A stretch of 8,691 nucleotides of DNA from Desulfurococcales archaeon. GTDB taxonomy: Archaea > Thermoproteota > Thermoprotei_A > Sulfolobales > Ignicoccaceae. The position numbers were made by a program, and so were the translations under genes. How positions within the stretch are numbered: position 1 is the first letter of the stretch; each line of letters begins with the position of its first letter. The notes under the pieces were generated by a model. The model was not told the DNA's origin, made no database searches, and saw only the letters and a program-made list of their open reading frames with translations. Location: positions 1 through 8,691 of the forward strand of contig WAOJ01000165.1 of assembly GCA_015521275.1 (NCBI GenBank), written 5' to 3'. Below, one piece after another: positions 1 through 5,194 of the stretch.

Positions 1-65
1 ACTGCCGCTAATAGTCCGAAGAACCCGAAGAGCACTATTGCCTTCAGTTTCCTTTCCCTCAGCAT
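1..65 (-). CDS. N-terminal fragment of an unknown membrane-anchored or secreted protein
   Basis: The gene is cut by the left edge of the window, so only its first 21 or so codons are visible. From the ATG at 65-63 the product begins MLRERKLKAIVLFGFFGLLA: a short basic stretch (R3, R5, K6, K8) followed by an uninterrupted hydrophobic run. That pattern fits a signal peptide or an N-terminal membrane anchor. An in-frame TTG at 83-81 would add six residues (leading to RARRF before the ATG) and is an alternative start. An AAGGT sequence lies just before the ATG, and a T6 tract at 103-98 lies about 35 nt upstream. The gene follows the M50 protease on the same strand after a gap of about 47 nt. The function cannot be recognised from this fragment. 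Confidence 0.45.
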   Translation of the reverse strand, partial: MLRERKLKAIVLFGFFGLLAA

Positions 66-97
66 GAACCTTCGTGCTCGCAAAGCGTGAGGTAGTC

Positions 98-103
98 AAA
101 AAA
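98..103 (-). terminator. T6 tract after the M50 protease gene (terminator or TATA-like element)
   Basis: Six consecutive T residues on the minus strand lie 10 nt past the stop codon of the protease gene. Oligo-T tracts terminate archaeal transcription. The same tract also lies about 35 nt before the ATG of the next gene, the spacing at which AT-rich boxes precede other genes in this window, so it may instead be a weak promoter element. The sequence alone does not separate the two readings. Confidence 0.35.
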
Positions 104-112
104 GGCTTTCCC

Positions 113-697
113 TCATGCCGCAAAGGCGAAATATGCTGATATTATGAACAATATTAACCATACGGTGAAGTTATATCTCATAACCTTTGCCCCGTCCAGA
201 GGGTCCAATGGAAGCAAGTTGAAGGCGGCCAAGAACCAGTTAACGTAAGCGACGAGGGCTAACCCTATAATTCCCGTTAGCCCATACAGCATTTGTGAGA
301 TAAATGCTATTACCATGTTGGTTATGGGGCCTGCAGCTGCTATCATACCTTCGTTACCCCTACTGGGACGGATGCAGTAGAAGATCGTTACGGCTCCGGG
401 CGCAGCAAATACGAACCTGCCCTTGGTTAATAAGGCTAGGAACAAGGCCAAAGCTAGGCCTATGGGCCACATGACGTAATCTGCAGCACAACCAACCCTT
501 CTGGCGACCTCTCTATGAGCTAGCTCGTGGAAGATGAAGCCCGTCGCTACGGCTATCGAGATCCAGACTAGGTAGTAGATATCGCCTAAGAGGATAGCGT
601 CTATGCCGAAGGCTATCGTGAGGACCAGCCAGGATACTAGGAGGGCTGGGAGACCCCTAAAATAACTGTAGTGTCTAGGCCTATAAGGCACGAACAT
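113..697 (-). CDS. M50 family (site-2-protease-like) integral membrane zinc metalloprotease
   Basis: This is a multi-pass membrane protein, about 194 residues from the ATG at 697-695, that probably cleaves substrates within the membrane. The zinc-binding HELAH motif is at about residues 57-61, inside a hydrophobic helix. The second M50 signature, NLLPLDPLDG at about 160-169, supplies the third metal ligand (the Asp just before the final Gly). An AAGPITN stretch at about 121-127 is also typical of the family. Hydrophobic segments lie roughly at 15-36, 40-57, 75-90, 120-137, 141-158 and 180-192. There is no PDZ or CBS domain, so it is a minimal form. A GTG at 706-704 would add three residues and overlaps the upstream TGA stop (703-705). 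I prefer the ATG because GGTGAT lies 4 nt before it. The gene is probably co-transcribed and translationally coupled with the tRNA-binding-domain gene. The substrate is unknown. Confidence 0.85.
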   Translation of the reverse strand: MFVPYRPRHYSYFRGLPALLVSWLVLTIAFGIDAILLGDIYYLVWISIAVATGFIFHELAHREVARRVGCAADYVMWPIGLALALFLALLTKGRFVFAAPGAVTIFYCIRPSRGNEGMIAAAGPITNMVIAFISQMLYGLTGIIGLALVAYVNWFLAAFNLLPLDPLDGAKVMRYNFTVWLILFIISAYFAFAA

Positions 698-702
698 AGC
701 AA

Positions 703-1029
703 TCACCTTACCTTGGTGCCAGGCGGGACCTCTTCCTCAGGAGAGATGAAGACGGGCCTTTCCGGCAAGTCTGCCAACAGTATCATTCCTTGAGACTCGA
801 GGCCCAACATTTTCTTTGGCTTCAAGTTTGCCACGACCACTACGTACTTCCCTACCAACTCTTCGGGTCTATACCACTGCTTTATTCCGCTCAGGATCTG
901 GCGTGTTCCCAGTTCGCCCAAGTCAACCTTGAGCTTCAAAAGCTTCTTTGAGCCCGGCACGTCTTCAGCTTCCACTATTCTCCCTATCCTTAGGTCTATC
1001 TTAGAGAATTCGTCGATGCTTATTGACAC
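703..1029 (-). CDS. Free-standing tRNA-binding domain protein (MetRS beta / Trbp111 / EMAPII-like OB fold)
   Basis: This protein of about 108 residues consists of a single OB-fold tRNA-binding domain, like the C-terminal domain of methionyl-tRNA synthetase. In many archaea that domain is a separate gene and acts as a dimeric tRNA-binding partner of the synthetase. Visible family features are KIDLRIGRIVEAEDVPGSKK near the N-terminus, QILSGI at about 45-50 and VANLKPKKMLGLESQGMILLA at about 67-87, with a VPPGTKV end. I chose the GTG at 1029-1027 because GGTGA lies 7 nt before it (1041-1037) and the protein then begins just before the conserved DEFSKIDLR. A TTG at 1062-1060 would add eleven residues with no family counterpart and would lie in the promoter box. 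The stop overlaps a possible start of the downstream protease gene. The synthetase body is not in this window. Confidence 0.88.
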   Translation of the reverse strand: MSISIDEFSKIDLRIGRIVEAEDVPGSKKLLKLKVDLGELGTRQILSGIKQWYRPEELVGKYVVVVANLKPKKMLGLESQGMILLADLPERPVFISPEEEVPPGTKVR

Positions 1030-1061
1030 GACCGGTTCACCGCTACCCCTAGGTCGTTTCA

Positions 1062-1069
1062 ATTTAAAT
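1062..1069. promoter_or_regulatory. Palindromic TATA-like box ATTTAAAT shared by two divergent genes
   Basis: ATTTAAAT is its own reverse complement and lies midway between two divergent genes. Its centre is about 37 nt from the GTG of the tRNA-binding gene (minus, 1029) and about 37 nt from the ATG of the PLD-like gene (plus, 1103). With the usual archaeal spacing of about 25-27 nt from TATA box to transcription start, each transcript would have a leader of about 10 nt. For the minus gene that leader would contain its GGTGA. I see no second good TATA candidate for either gene. Function is inferred from position only. Confidence 0.5.
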
Positions 1070-1102
1070 AGTTATGAAAACGAGATTAAAATTGATCAAA
1101 TA

Positions 1103-1669
1103 ATGAAGGTGATTAGTGGCAAAGGCGTCGGGAAGCTCTTGGAGGACGTGATGAGGTCATCAAAAAGGTTCCTCGTTGCAGTATCACCATGGATTTCGGA
1201 AAAGTATGCAAAGGCCTTGTTTAAGAAGAGTCGTGACGGCGTAAATGTAATAGTAGTGACAACTAAGGATTCAGAAAAAATCTTCCTAAAGCTTATGAAG
1301 CAGTATTGTTCCAAGAAGTCGTCGAAAAAGCTATTCCTGCTTGGTATATTACTCTTACCCTTAATAATAGGATTACTTATACTGCTTATTGCAATTTTGA
1401 AAGCTAGGAAAGTAAAGAGCAAAGGAGGCAAGATCAAGGTCATTATAGTCGATAAAAATTTCTTTGTGCACGTTAAGGCGTACGTTAACGAGAAATATGC
1501 AATAATAGGCTCACCGAACTTGACGGAAAGCGGTCTATGGAGAAACGTGGAGATCTTGAGCGTGTTTGACAAAGCTACGGATAGAGACGAATATGAGGCT
1601 GTTAGGGAAGAGGTCCAAAAGGTCGTAAGCGAGAGCGAGAGCAACGCTAGGAAGGTCTTGCGTTGCTGA
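1103..1669 (+). CDS. Single-HKD phospholipase D superfamily protein with an internal membrane segment
   Basis: The 188-residue product has one PLD-type active-site motif near the C-terminus: H123-x-K125, E130 where Asp is usual, then G136-S137-P-N139, followed by NVE at 148-150. Proteins with one such motif usually dimerise to build the active site and include nucleases (Nuc, Zucchini type) as well as lipid hydrolases. The first beta strands (FLVAVSPWIS, then VNVIVVTTK) are at 23-32 and 47-55. Between these and the motif lies a strongly hydrophobic stretch at about 77-99, with Pro86 in its middle and Lys/Arg-rich flanks on both sides (KKSSKK before, KARKVKSK after). The open frame extends upstream, but that part is antisense to the tRNA-binding gene, so ATG 1103 is the credible start. 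No strong Shine-Dalgarno is visible. By hand count, G+C is about 41% over 1081-1680, lower than the neighbours. Substrate and role are unknown. Confidence 0.75.
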   Translation: MKVISGKGVGKLLEDVMRSSKRFLVAVSPWISEKYAKALFKKSRDGVNVIVVTTKDSEKIFLKLMKQYCSKKSSKKLFLLGILLLPLIIGLLILLIAILKARKVKSKGGKIKVIIVDKNFFVHVKAYVNEKYAIIGSPNLTESGLWRNVEILSVFDKATDRDEYEAVREEVQKVVSESESNARKVLRC

Positions 1670-1671
1670 GC

Positions 1672-1678
1672 TTTTATT
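1672..1678 (+). promoter_or_regulatory. flpA: T-rich TATA-like element TTTTATT before fibrillarin, possibly also terminating the PLD gene
   Basis: TTTTATT begins 3 nt after the PLD-like gene's stop codon, and its centre is 37 nt before the fibrillarin ATG. That matches the box-to-start spacing seen elsewhere in the window. It could be the fibrillarin promoter, a T-rich termination signal for the upstream gene, or both. There is no experimental support. Confidence 0.4.
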
Positions 1679-1686
1679 CCCTAGTG

Positions 1687-1702
1687 CCCCAGCCCTTTGG
1701 GG
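1687..1702 (+). promoter_or_regulatory. flpA: Short GC hairpin overlapping the possible fibrillarin ribosome binding site
   Basis: CCCCA at 1687-1691 pairs with TGGGG at 1698-1702, and one G-T pair could extend the stem, leaving a loop of about four bases. The 3' arm GGGG, followed by T at 1703, is the only purine-rich candidate ribosome binding site, 9 nt before the ATG at 1712. If transcription starts upstream of it, for example from the PLD promoter, the hairpin could mask the site. If it starts at about 1700 from the nearby TATA-like element, the stem would not form in the mRNA. Confidence 0.3.
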
Positions 1703-1711
1703 TAACGAAGT

Positions 1712-2422
1712 ATGCCCTTGGAAGTCGTTAACGTGTACGAACACCCACAGTACAAGAACGTTTACGTAGTGGAGCTAGAGGACGGGAGCGTTAGACTAGC
1801 TACCCAGAACCTAACGCCGGGACATAGGGTTTATGGAGAGAGGCTATATCAGTGGGAGGACAAGGAGTACAGAGAATGGAATATTTATCGTTCCAAGCTA
1901 GCAGCAGCCCTTGTCAAGGGCTTGGAGGAGCTCCCCATAAAGCCCGGAGACAGCATCCTATACCTAGGAGCTGCCACCGGAACTACACCTAGCCACATAT
2001 CCGACATAATTGGACCCAAGGGAAGGCTTTACGGCGTGGAGTTCGCCCCTAGGGTCATGAGAGAGTTCGTGAACTTAGCGGAAATAAGGCCGAACATCTT
2101 CCCCATCCTCGGCGACGCAAGGAAGCCCAGAGAGTATAGGCACTTAGCGGAACTGACTGACGGCCTATACGCTGACGTTGCACAGCCGAACCAAGCGGAG
2201 ATAGTGGCTGATAATGCGGACTTCTTCTTAAAGAAGGGAGGCTACATGTTGATGGCTATAAAGGCGAGGAGCGTTGACGTAACCAAAAGCCCGGAGGAGG
2301 TGTTTAGAAGAGAGATCCAAATCCTCAAAGACAGGGGCTTCGAGATAAAGGACATAGTTCACCTAGACCCGTTCGACAAGGACCACGCAATGATCTACGC
2401 TATATATAAAGGTAGGGACTAA
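1712..2422 (+). CDS. flpA: Fibrillarin-like rRNA/tRNA 2'-O-ribose methyltransferase
   Basis: Fibrillarin is the SAM-dependent methyltransferase of the archaeal C/D-box sRNP. It works with Nop5 and L7Ae to 2'-O-methylate rRNA and tRNA at positions chosen by guide RNAs. The 236-residue length is normal for the archaeal family. Signatures include GHRVYGERLYQW at 37-48, WNIYRSKLAAAL at 56-67, the SAM-binding loop YLGAATGTTPSH at 84-95, acidic E110 ending the next strand, GD at 134-135, YADVAQPNQ at 153-161 and AIKAR at 182-186. K62, D155 and K184 fit the conserved Lys/Asp/Lys active-site pattern, with an acidic or His residue in the DPFDKDH segment near 219-225. It follows the PLD-like gene after 42 nt. 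Its stop (TAA 2420-2422) interlocks with the stop of convergent purT. nop5, often adjacent in archaea, is not in the window. Confidence 0.97.
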   Translation: MPLEVVNVYEHPQYKNVYVVELEDGSVRLATQNLTPGHRVYGERLYQWEDKEYREWNIYRSKLAAALVKGLEELPIKPGDSILYLGAATGTTPSHISDIIGPKGRLYGVEFAPRVMREFVNLAEIRPNIFPILGDARKPREYRHLAELTDGLYADVAQPNQAEIVADNADFFLKKGGYMLMAIKARSVDVTKSPEEVFRREIQILKDRGFEIKDIVHLDPFDKDHAMIYAIYKGRD

Positions 2423-3636
2423 CCCTTCACGCACCTCTTTACCTTCACGTATTTTGCCGCCTCCCTCACTTTCCTCAACGCTTCATCGACGTCCTCACCG
2501 ATCGCTAAGAGCATGCCCATCCTCCTGTTTACGTAACTCCTAGGCTTTCCGAACCACCTTATCTGAAGCCCCGGTATCATCAAGGCCTTACCCACTCCTT
2601 CCAAGCATGGAGCCTCCAAGGGCTCCTCCGCAAGGATTACCCTAGCCGCTCCGGGACTCAAGAGCCTCGGCTTGGGAACGGGCAAGCCCATGACAGCTCT
2701 GGCATGGATGGCGAACTCGCTTTGCTCCATAGTTACTAGGGTAACGAGCCCGGTATCGTGAGGCCTCGGCGAGACCTCACTGAAGAGCACTCTGCCGTCG
2801 CTAGTAATTAAGATCTCTACTCCGAAGATCCCTAGTCCGCCTAAGGCATCCACGACCCTCTTGGCTATCTCTTGGGACTTCTTCACAACATCTTCAGGCT
2901 GCTTGGTGGGGTGCCAAGACTCATAATAGAAGTATATGCCCTTAGGCCTCTGGTGCTCTACCGGAGTTAAAGGCACGGTCTCGATGCCAGAGCCGGTATC
3001 GTGCCTATACGTGAGGGCTGTTAACTCCGTTGCTACGTCTACGTATTCCTCAACTATGACCCTCTGGCTCTTGCCCCTAGCGTGGGCTATCGCTTCTTTG
3101 AACCCATTCATAGCCTCCTCCTTGTTAGTGGCTAAAGTGTGGCCGTGACCGGAGGAGCTCATCTCCGGTTTTATCAAACAAGGAAAGCCCACCTTTTCGC
3201 ACGCCTCCGCCGCCTCCTCCTCATTGTGAGCGAAGGCGTACTTGGTGGTGGGTACGCCCACCGTTTCAGCTGCAAATTTTCTCAGTTCTATCCTGTTCAT
3301 CGTTATTCCGACTGCCTTAGCGTTTGGAACTACGAAGTAACCTTCCCTTTCCAAGTCTTGGAGGGCTTGGAGGTTTATCGCTTCCACTTCCGGTATTATT
3401 ACGTCGGGGTGCTCCCTCCTAACCACGTCAACCACTTGGTCATAATCTAACATATCTATCACATACCTTCTATGAGCAACGTGCATAGCAGGGGCTCTGT
3501 CGTATCGATCTACTGCCACTACTTCGACACCTAGCCTCTGTAGTTCTATAGCCACTTCCTTTCCGAGTTCACCGGAACCTAAGATGAGGGCCTTGTTGGC
3601 AGTGGAAGACCAAGGGGTGCCCAAGACGTCTCTCAA
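2419..3636 (-). CDS. purT: Formate-dependent phosphoribosylglycinamide formyltransferase (PurT)
   Basis: This ATP-grasp enzyme makes formyl-GAR from GAR, formate and ATP in step three of purine synthesis, without a folate cofactor. The 405-residue protein aligns end to end with E. coli PurT (about 392 residues) as I recall it. Landmarks are GSGELGKEVAIELQRLGVEV from about 20, APAMHVAHRRYVIDMLD at about 48-64, KPEMSSSGHGHT at 156-167, ALGGLGIFGVE at 264-274, SEVSPRPHDTG at 286-296 and the C-terminal LQIRWFGKP at 357-365. The glycine-rich loop has His at 164 where E. coli has Lys. The start is uncertain. TTG at 3636 lines up with the E. coli N-terminus, but TTG at 3624 (codon 5) is also possible, and neither has a strong ribosome binding site. 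It lies 44 nt downstream of the phosphorylase gene, so an operon is likely, and it ends in a 4-nt overlap with fibrillarin. Confidence 0.97.
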   Translation of the reverse strand: MRDVLGTPWSSTANKALILGSGELGKEVAIELQRLGVEVVAVDRYDRAPAMHVAHRRYVIDMLDYDQVVDVVRREHPDVIIPEVEAINLQALQDLEREGYFVVPNAKAVGITMNRIELRKFAAETVGVPTTKYAFAHNEEEAAEACEKVGFPCLIKPEMSSSGHGHTLATNKEEAMNGFKEAIAHARGKSQRVIVEEYVDVATELTALTYRHDTGSGIETVPLTPVEHQRPKGIYFYYESWHPTKQPEDVVKKSQEIAKRVVDALGGLGIFGVEILITSDGRVLFSEVSPRPHDTGLVTLVTMEQSEFAIHARAVMGLPVPKPRLLSPGAARVILAEEPLEAPCLEGVGKALMIPGLQIRWFGKPRSYVNRRMGMLLAIGEDVDEALRKVREAAKYVKVKRCVKG

Positions 3637-3650
3637 GGACGTTCCCGAGT

Positions 3651-3656
3651 AAAAAA
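3651..3656 (-). terminator. T6 tract between the phosphorylase gene and purT
   Basis: The minus strand carries TTTTTT inside the 44-nt gap, about 25 nt after the phosphorylase stop and 15 nt before the purT TTG. It could terminate part of the upstream transcript or serve as a poor TATA element. Its spacing to the TTG at 3636 is too short for a normal archaeal promoter but would suit the alternative TTG at 3624. Its role is undecided. Confidence 0.3.
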
Positions 3657-3680
3657 CGCATGCCGGAGCTTTTGTCTTGT

Positions 3681-4403
3681 TCAGACCTCGACGTTTATCA
3701 GTGTCTCTAATACAGCCTTCGTCGCTTTATCCATGACTGGGGCCAACTGTTCATGGTGAAGCAAGTCCTTTTTAGAGGGCTCTACTAAGCTGTCAGCTAT
3801 TATTAGCAGTGCGCCGGTCTTGAAACCCCTCATCCATCCTAATGAGAAGAGGGTCGCACACTCCATCTCTACCGCGATAACACCTCTCTTGCTCCAGAAT
3901 TCAATGAAGTGTTCGTCCTCAGCATAGAACGCGTCCGTACTGACAACGGGACCGCTATGAGTGGGCAAGAGTTCTCTGGCGTTCTTGTAAAGTTCTACAG
4001 TAACCCAAGGGTCCGGGGAGTTCGGTAAGCAGCAACCGGGGGCGTAAGCCCCTAAGGTGCCTCCGTGGTAATAGGCTGCTCCAGTTGCAACTACTGCGTG
4101 AGTAACATCAACGTCCTTCCTCAAGCTCCCGGCAGTACCCAAGCGGACTATTGCCTTTGCCCCAAGCATTGCCAGTTCTTCAAACACTATAGCAGCCGAG
4201 GGGGCTCCTATGCCGTGGACGGCGACGCTTACAGGAACCCCTTTGTACTTTCCAGTAAACACGAGCAAGTCTCTGTTATCGCTTACTAACTTCGCGTCCT
4301 CTAGGTAATTCTCCGCTACCATCCTAGCCCTAGCCGGGTCGCCTACAGCTATCACCCTCTCGGCGACCTCGCCGGGCTTAGCGGTCAAGTGCTGGGGCTT
4401 CAC
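3681..4403 (-). CDS. Purine nucleoside / 5'-methylthioadenosine phosphorylase (PNP-UDP family)
   Basis: The enzyme cleaves a nucleoside with phosphate into base and ribose-1-phosphate, probably for purine and methylthioadenosine salvage. From the GTG at 4403-4401 it has about 240 residues and resembles the Sulfolobus solfataricus hexameric MTA phosphorylase (about 236 residues) from its first residues, KPQHLTAKPGEVAERVIAVG. Other landmarks, in this numbering, are VGDPARAR at 20-27, VRLGTAGSL at 86-94 with a phosphate-contacting Arg, STDAFYAED at 155-163 and VEMECATLF at 178-186, the ribose-binding EME. An Asp in IADSL (about 204) matches the catalytic Asp of purine enzymes rather than a uridine phosphorylase pattern. 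GGTGA lies 4 nt before the GTG, supporting it over the TTG at 4439, which falls in the probable TATA box. Exact substrate preference cannot be read from sequence. purT follows in the same direction. Confidence 0.9.
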   Translation of the reverse strand: MKPQHLTAKPGEVAERVIAVGDPARARMVAENYLEDAKLVSDNRDLLVFTGKYKGVPVSVAVHGIGAPSAAIVFEELAMLGAKAIVRLGTAGSLRKDVDVTHAVVATGAAYYHGGTLGAYAPGCCLPNSPDPWVTVELYKNARELLPTHSGPVVSTDAFYAEDEHFIEFWSKRGVIAVEMECATLFSLGWMRGFKTGALLIIADSLVEPSKKDLLHHEQLAPVMDKATKAVLETLINVEV

Positions 4404-4417
4404 GGTTTCACCGTTTT

Positions 4418-4451
4418 CGAAGGACACGAGGTACTTCAAATACTTCCTTCG
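4418..4451. repeat. 7-bp inverted repeat CGAAGGA / TCCTTCG flanking a TATA-like box
   Basis: CGAAGGA at 4418-4424 and its exact complement TCCTTCG at 4445-4451 are separated by 20 nt. The AT-rich box proposed for the phosphorylase promoter lies just inside the right arm. Such a dyad could bind a dimeric regulator, but a 7-bp match over this distance can occur by chance. It is recorded as a visible element without an assigned function. Confidence 0.3.
4436..4443 (-). promoter_or_regulatory. TATA-like box for the nucleoside phosphorylase gene
   Basis: The minus strand reads GTATTTGA here, centred about 36 nt before the GTG start at 4403. Transcription from it would begin near 4413 and give a leader of about ten bases that holds the GGTGA. 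The alternative TTG start at 4439 lies inside this box. Inferred from position and composition only. Confidence 0.4.
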
Positions 4452-4482
4452 GCCTAGTCTGGTCAGAGGGTCTCATTGCTCC

Positions 4483-4490
4483 CTTGTAAA
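4483..4490 (+). promoter_or_regulatory. thyX: TATA-like box for thyX
   Basis: TTGTAAAA is centred about 25 nt before the GTG at 4512, which would make a GTG-started mRNA essentially leaderless, and about 40 nt before the ATG at 4527. Unlike the other two divergent pairs in the window, this pair appears to have a separate box for each direction. Confidence 0.35.
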
Positions 4491-4511
4491 ACCACCTCAT
4501 TCGGAGCTAGA

Positions 4512-5192
4512 GTGTGCTTAGTCGCAATGAACAAGCCCTTGATAGGAGACGGGAATCCAAAGCGCTTGCCGATCTTAGCGGTTAAGGTAAGCACCGGGAA
4601 AGCCGTTGAGAAAGGCATTGAGCACTACCTCACGGCTCCCTGGAAAGAGGGATGGGACGAGTGGATCAAGCAAGCAAAGGACTCCTTCCCCTCCGTTTTG
4701 GAGCACGTTGTGCTCACCTTCCACATAGACGGGTGCTCCAGAGTCTGCTCGCACCAATTGGTTAGGCACAGGCTGGTCTCATTCACGCAAGAAAGCCAGA
4801 GGTACTCGGAAGTTAGGGTACTGAAGGTCATCAAGGCCTCTAGCTTAAAGGAGGCCAAGGAAAAGTACGAGAAGCTTGAAGATTATGGAATCTTGAAAGA
4901 ATTATTCGTAATACCTCCAGAACTGAAGGGAGATGAGACATATATGAATAGCCTCCTGAACTCCATCTTGGAGTACTTGGAGCTAAGGCTCAAAGGAGTT
5001 CCTATGGAGGACGCACGCTTCGTCTTGCCTCAAGCGATCAGAACTTCCTTGCTCGCTACGGCAAATTTGAGGGAGTGGCTCCATGTAATAGAGCTTAGAG
5101 CGCATCCCAAGGCCCAGTGGGAGATAAGGGAGATAGCTGAGAGGATTAAGGAGTTAATAGAACAGGTGGGACCTCGGTCCAGCCCCGCTTGA
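4512..5192 (+). CDS. thyX: Flavin-dependent thymidylate synthase (ThyX)
   Basis: ThyX makes dTMP from dUMP using FAD, NADPH and methylene-folate and is unrelated to ThyA. From the GTG at 4512 the protein has 226 residues. The defining RHRx7S motif is at about 85-95 (RHRLVSFTQES) and continues as QRYS. Upstream is LEHVVLTFHIDG at about 63-74. Downstream are ARFVLPQAIRTSLLAT at about 168-183, NLREW at 185-189 and ELRAHPKAQWEIREIA at about 194-209, all normal ThyX landmarks. Start choice is uncertain. GTG 4512 keeps the first beta strand (CLVAM) and has GGAG 5 nt upstream; ATG 4527 would remove that strand; TTG 4476 would lie before the TATA-like box. It is divergent from the phosphorylase gene and sits in a nucleotide-metabolism neighbourhood with purT. 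It ends 2 nt before the convergent rqcH stop. Confidence 0.95.
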   Translation: MCLVAMNKPLIGDGNPKRLPILAVKVSTGKAVEKGIEHYLTAPWKEGWDEWIKQAKDSFPSVLEHVVLTFHIDGCSRVCSHQLVRHRLVSFTQESQRYSEVRVLKVIKASSLKEAKEKYEKLEDYGILKELFVIPPELKGDETYMNSLLNSILEYLELRLKGVPMEDARFVLPQAIRTSLLATANLREWLHVIELRAHPKAQWEIREIAERIKELIEQVGPRSSPA

Positions 5193-5194
5193 AG

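Noticed and set aside
929..1102. Upstream extension of the PLD-like reading frame into the tRNA-binding gene
   Set aside because: This part is antisense to a well-conserved gene, has no PLD similarity, and lies upstream of the proposed promoter box at 1062-1069.
1074..1103. Nine-codon open frame (MKTRLKLIK) whose TAA overlaps the PLD ATG as TAATG, resembling a coupled leader peptide
   Set aside because: It begins upstream of the transcription start predicted from the box at 1062-1069 and has no ribosome binding site; an AT-rich stretch gives such frames by chance.
1148..1154. GTGATGA resembling a C box of a C/D-box guide RNA
   Set aside because: It lies inside the PLD coding sequence, and I found no suitably spaced D, D' or C' boxes nearby.
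1096..1644. Long minus-strand open frame opposite the PLD-like gene
   Set aside because: Its product is rich in Ser, Thr, Leu and Phe without recognisable motifs, as expected for the antisense of a Lys/Glu/Val-rich gene.
4764..4798. ThyX motif has TQ where Thermotoga ThyX has NE (RHRLVSFTQES)
   Set aside because: Mycobacterial ThyX, as I recall it, also has Gln at this place (SQLSQRY), so it is a normal family variant.
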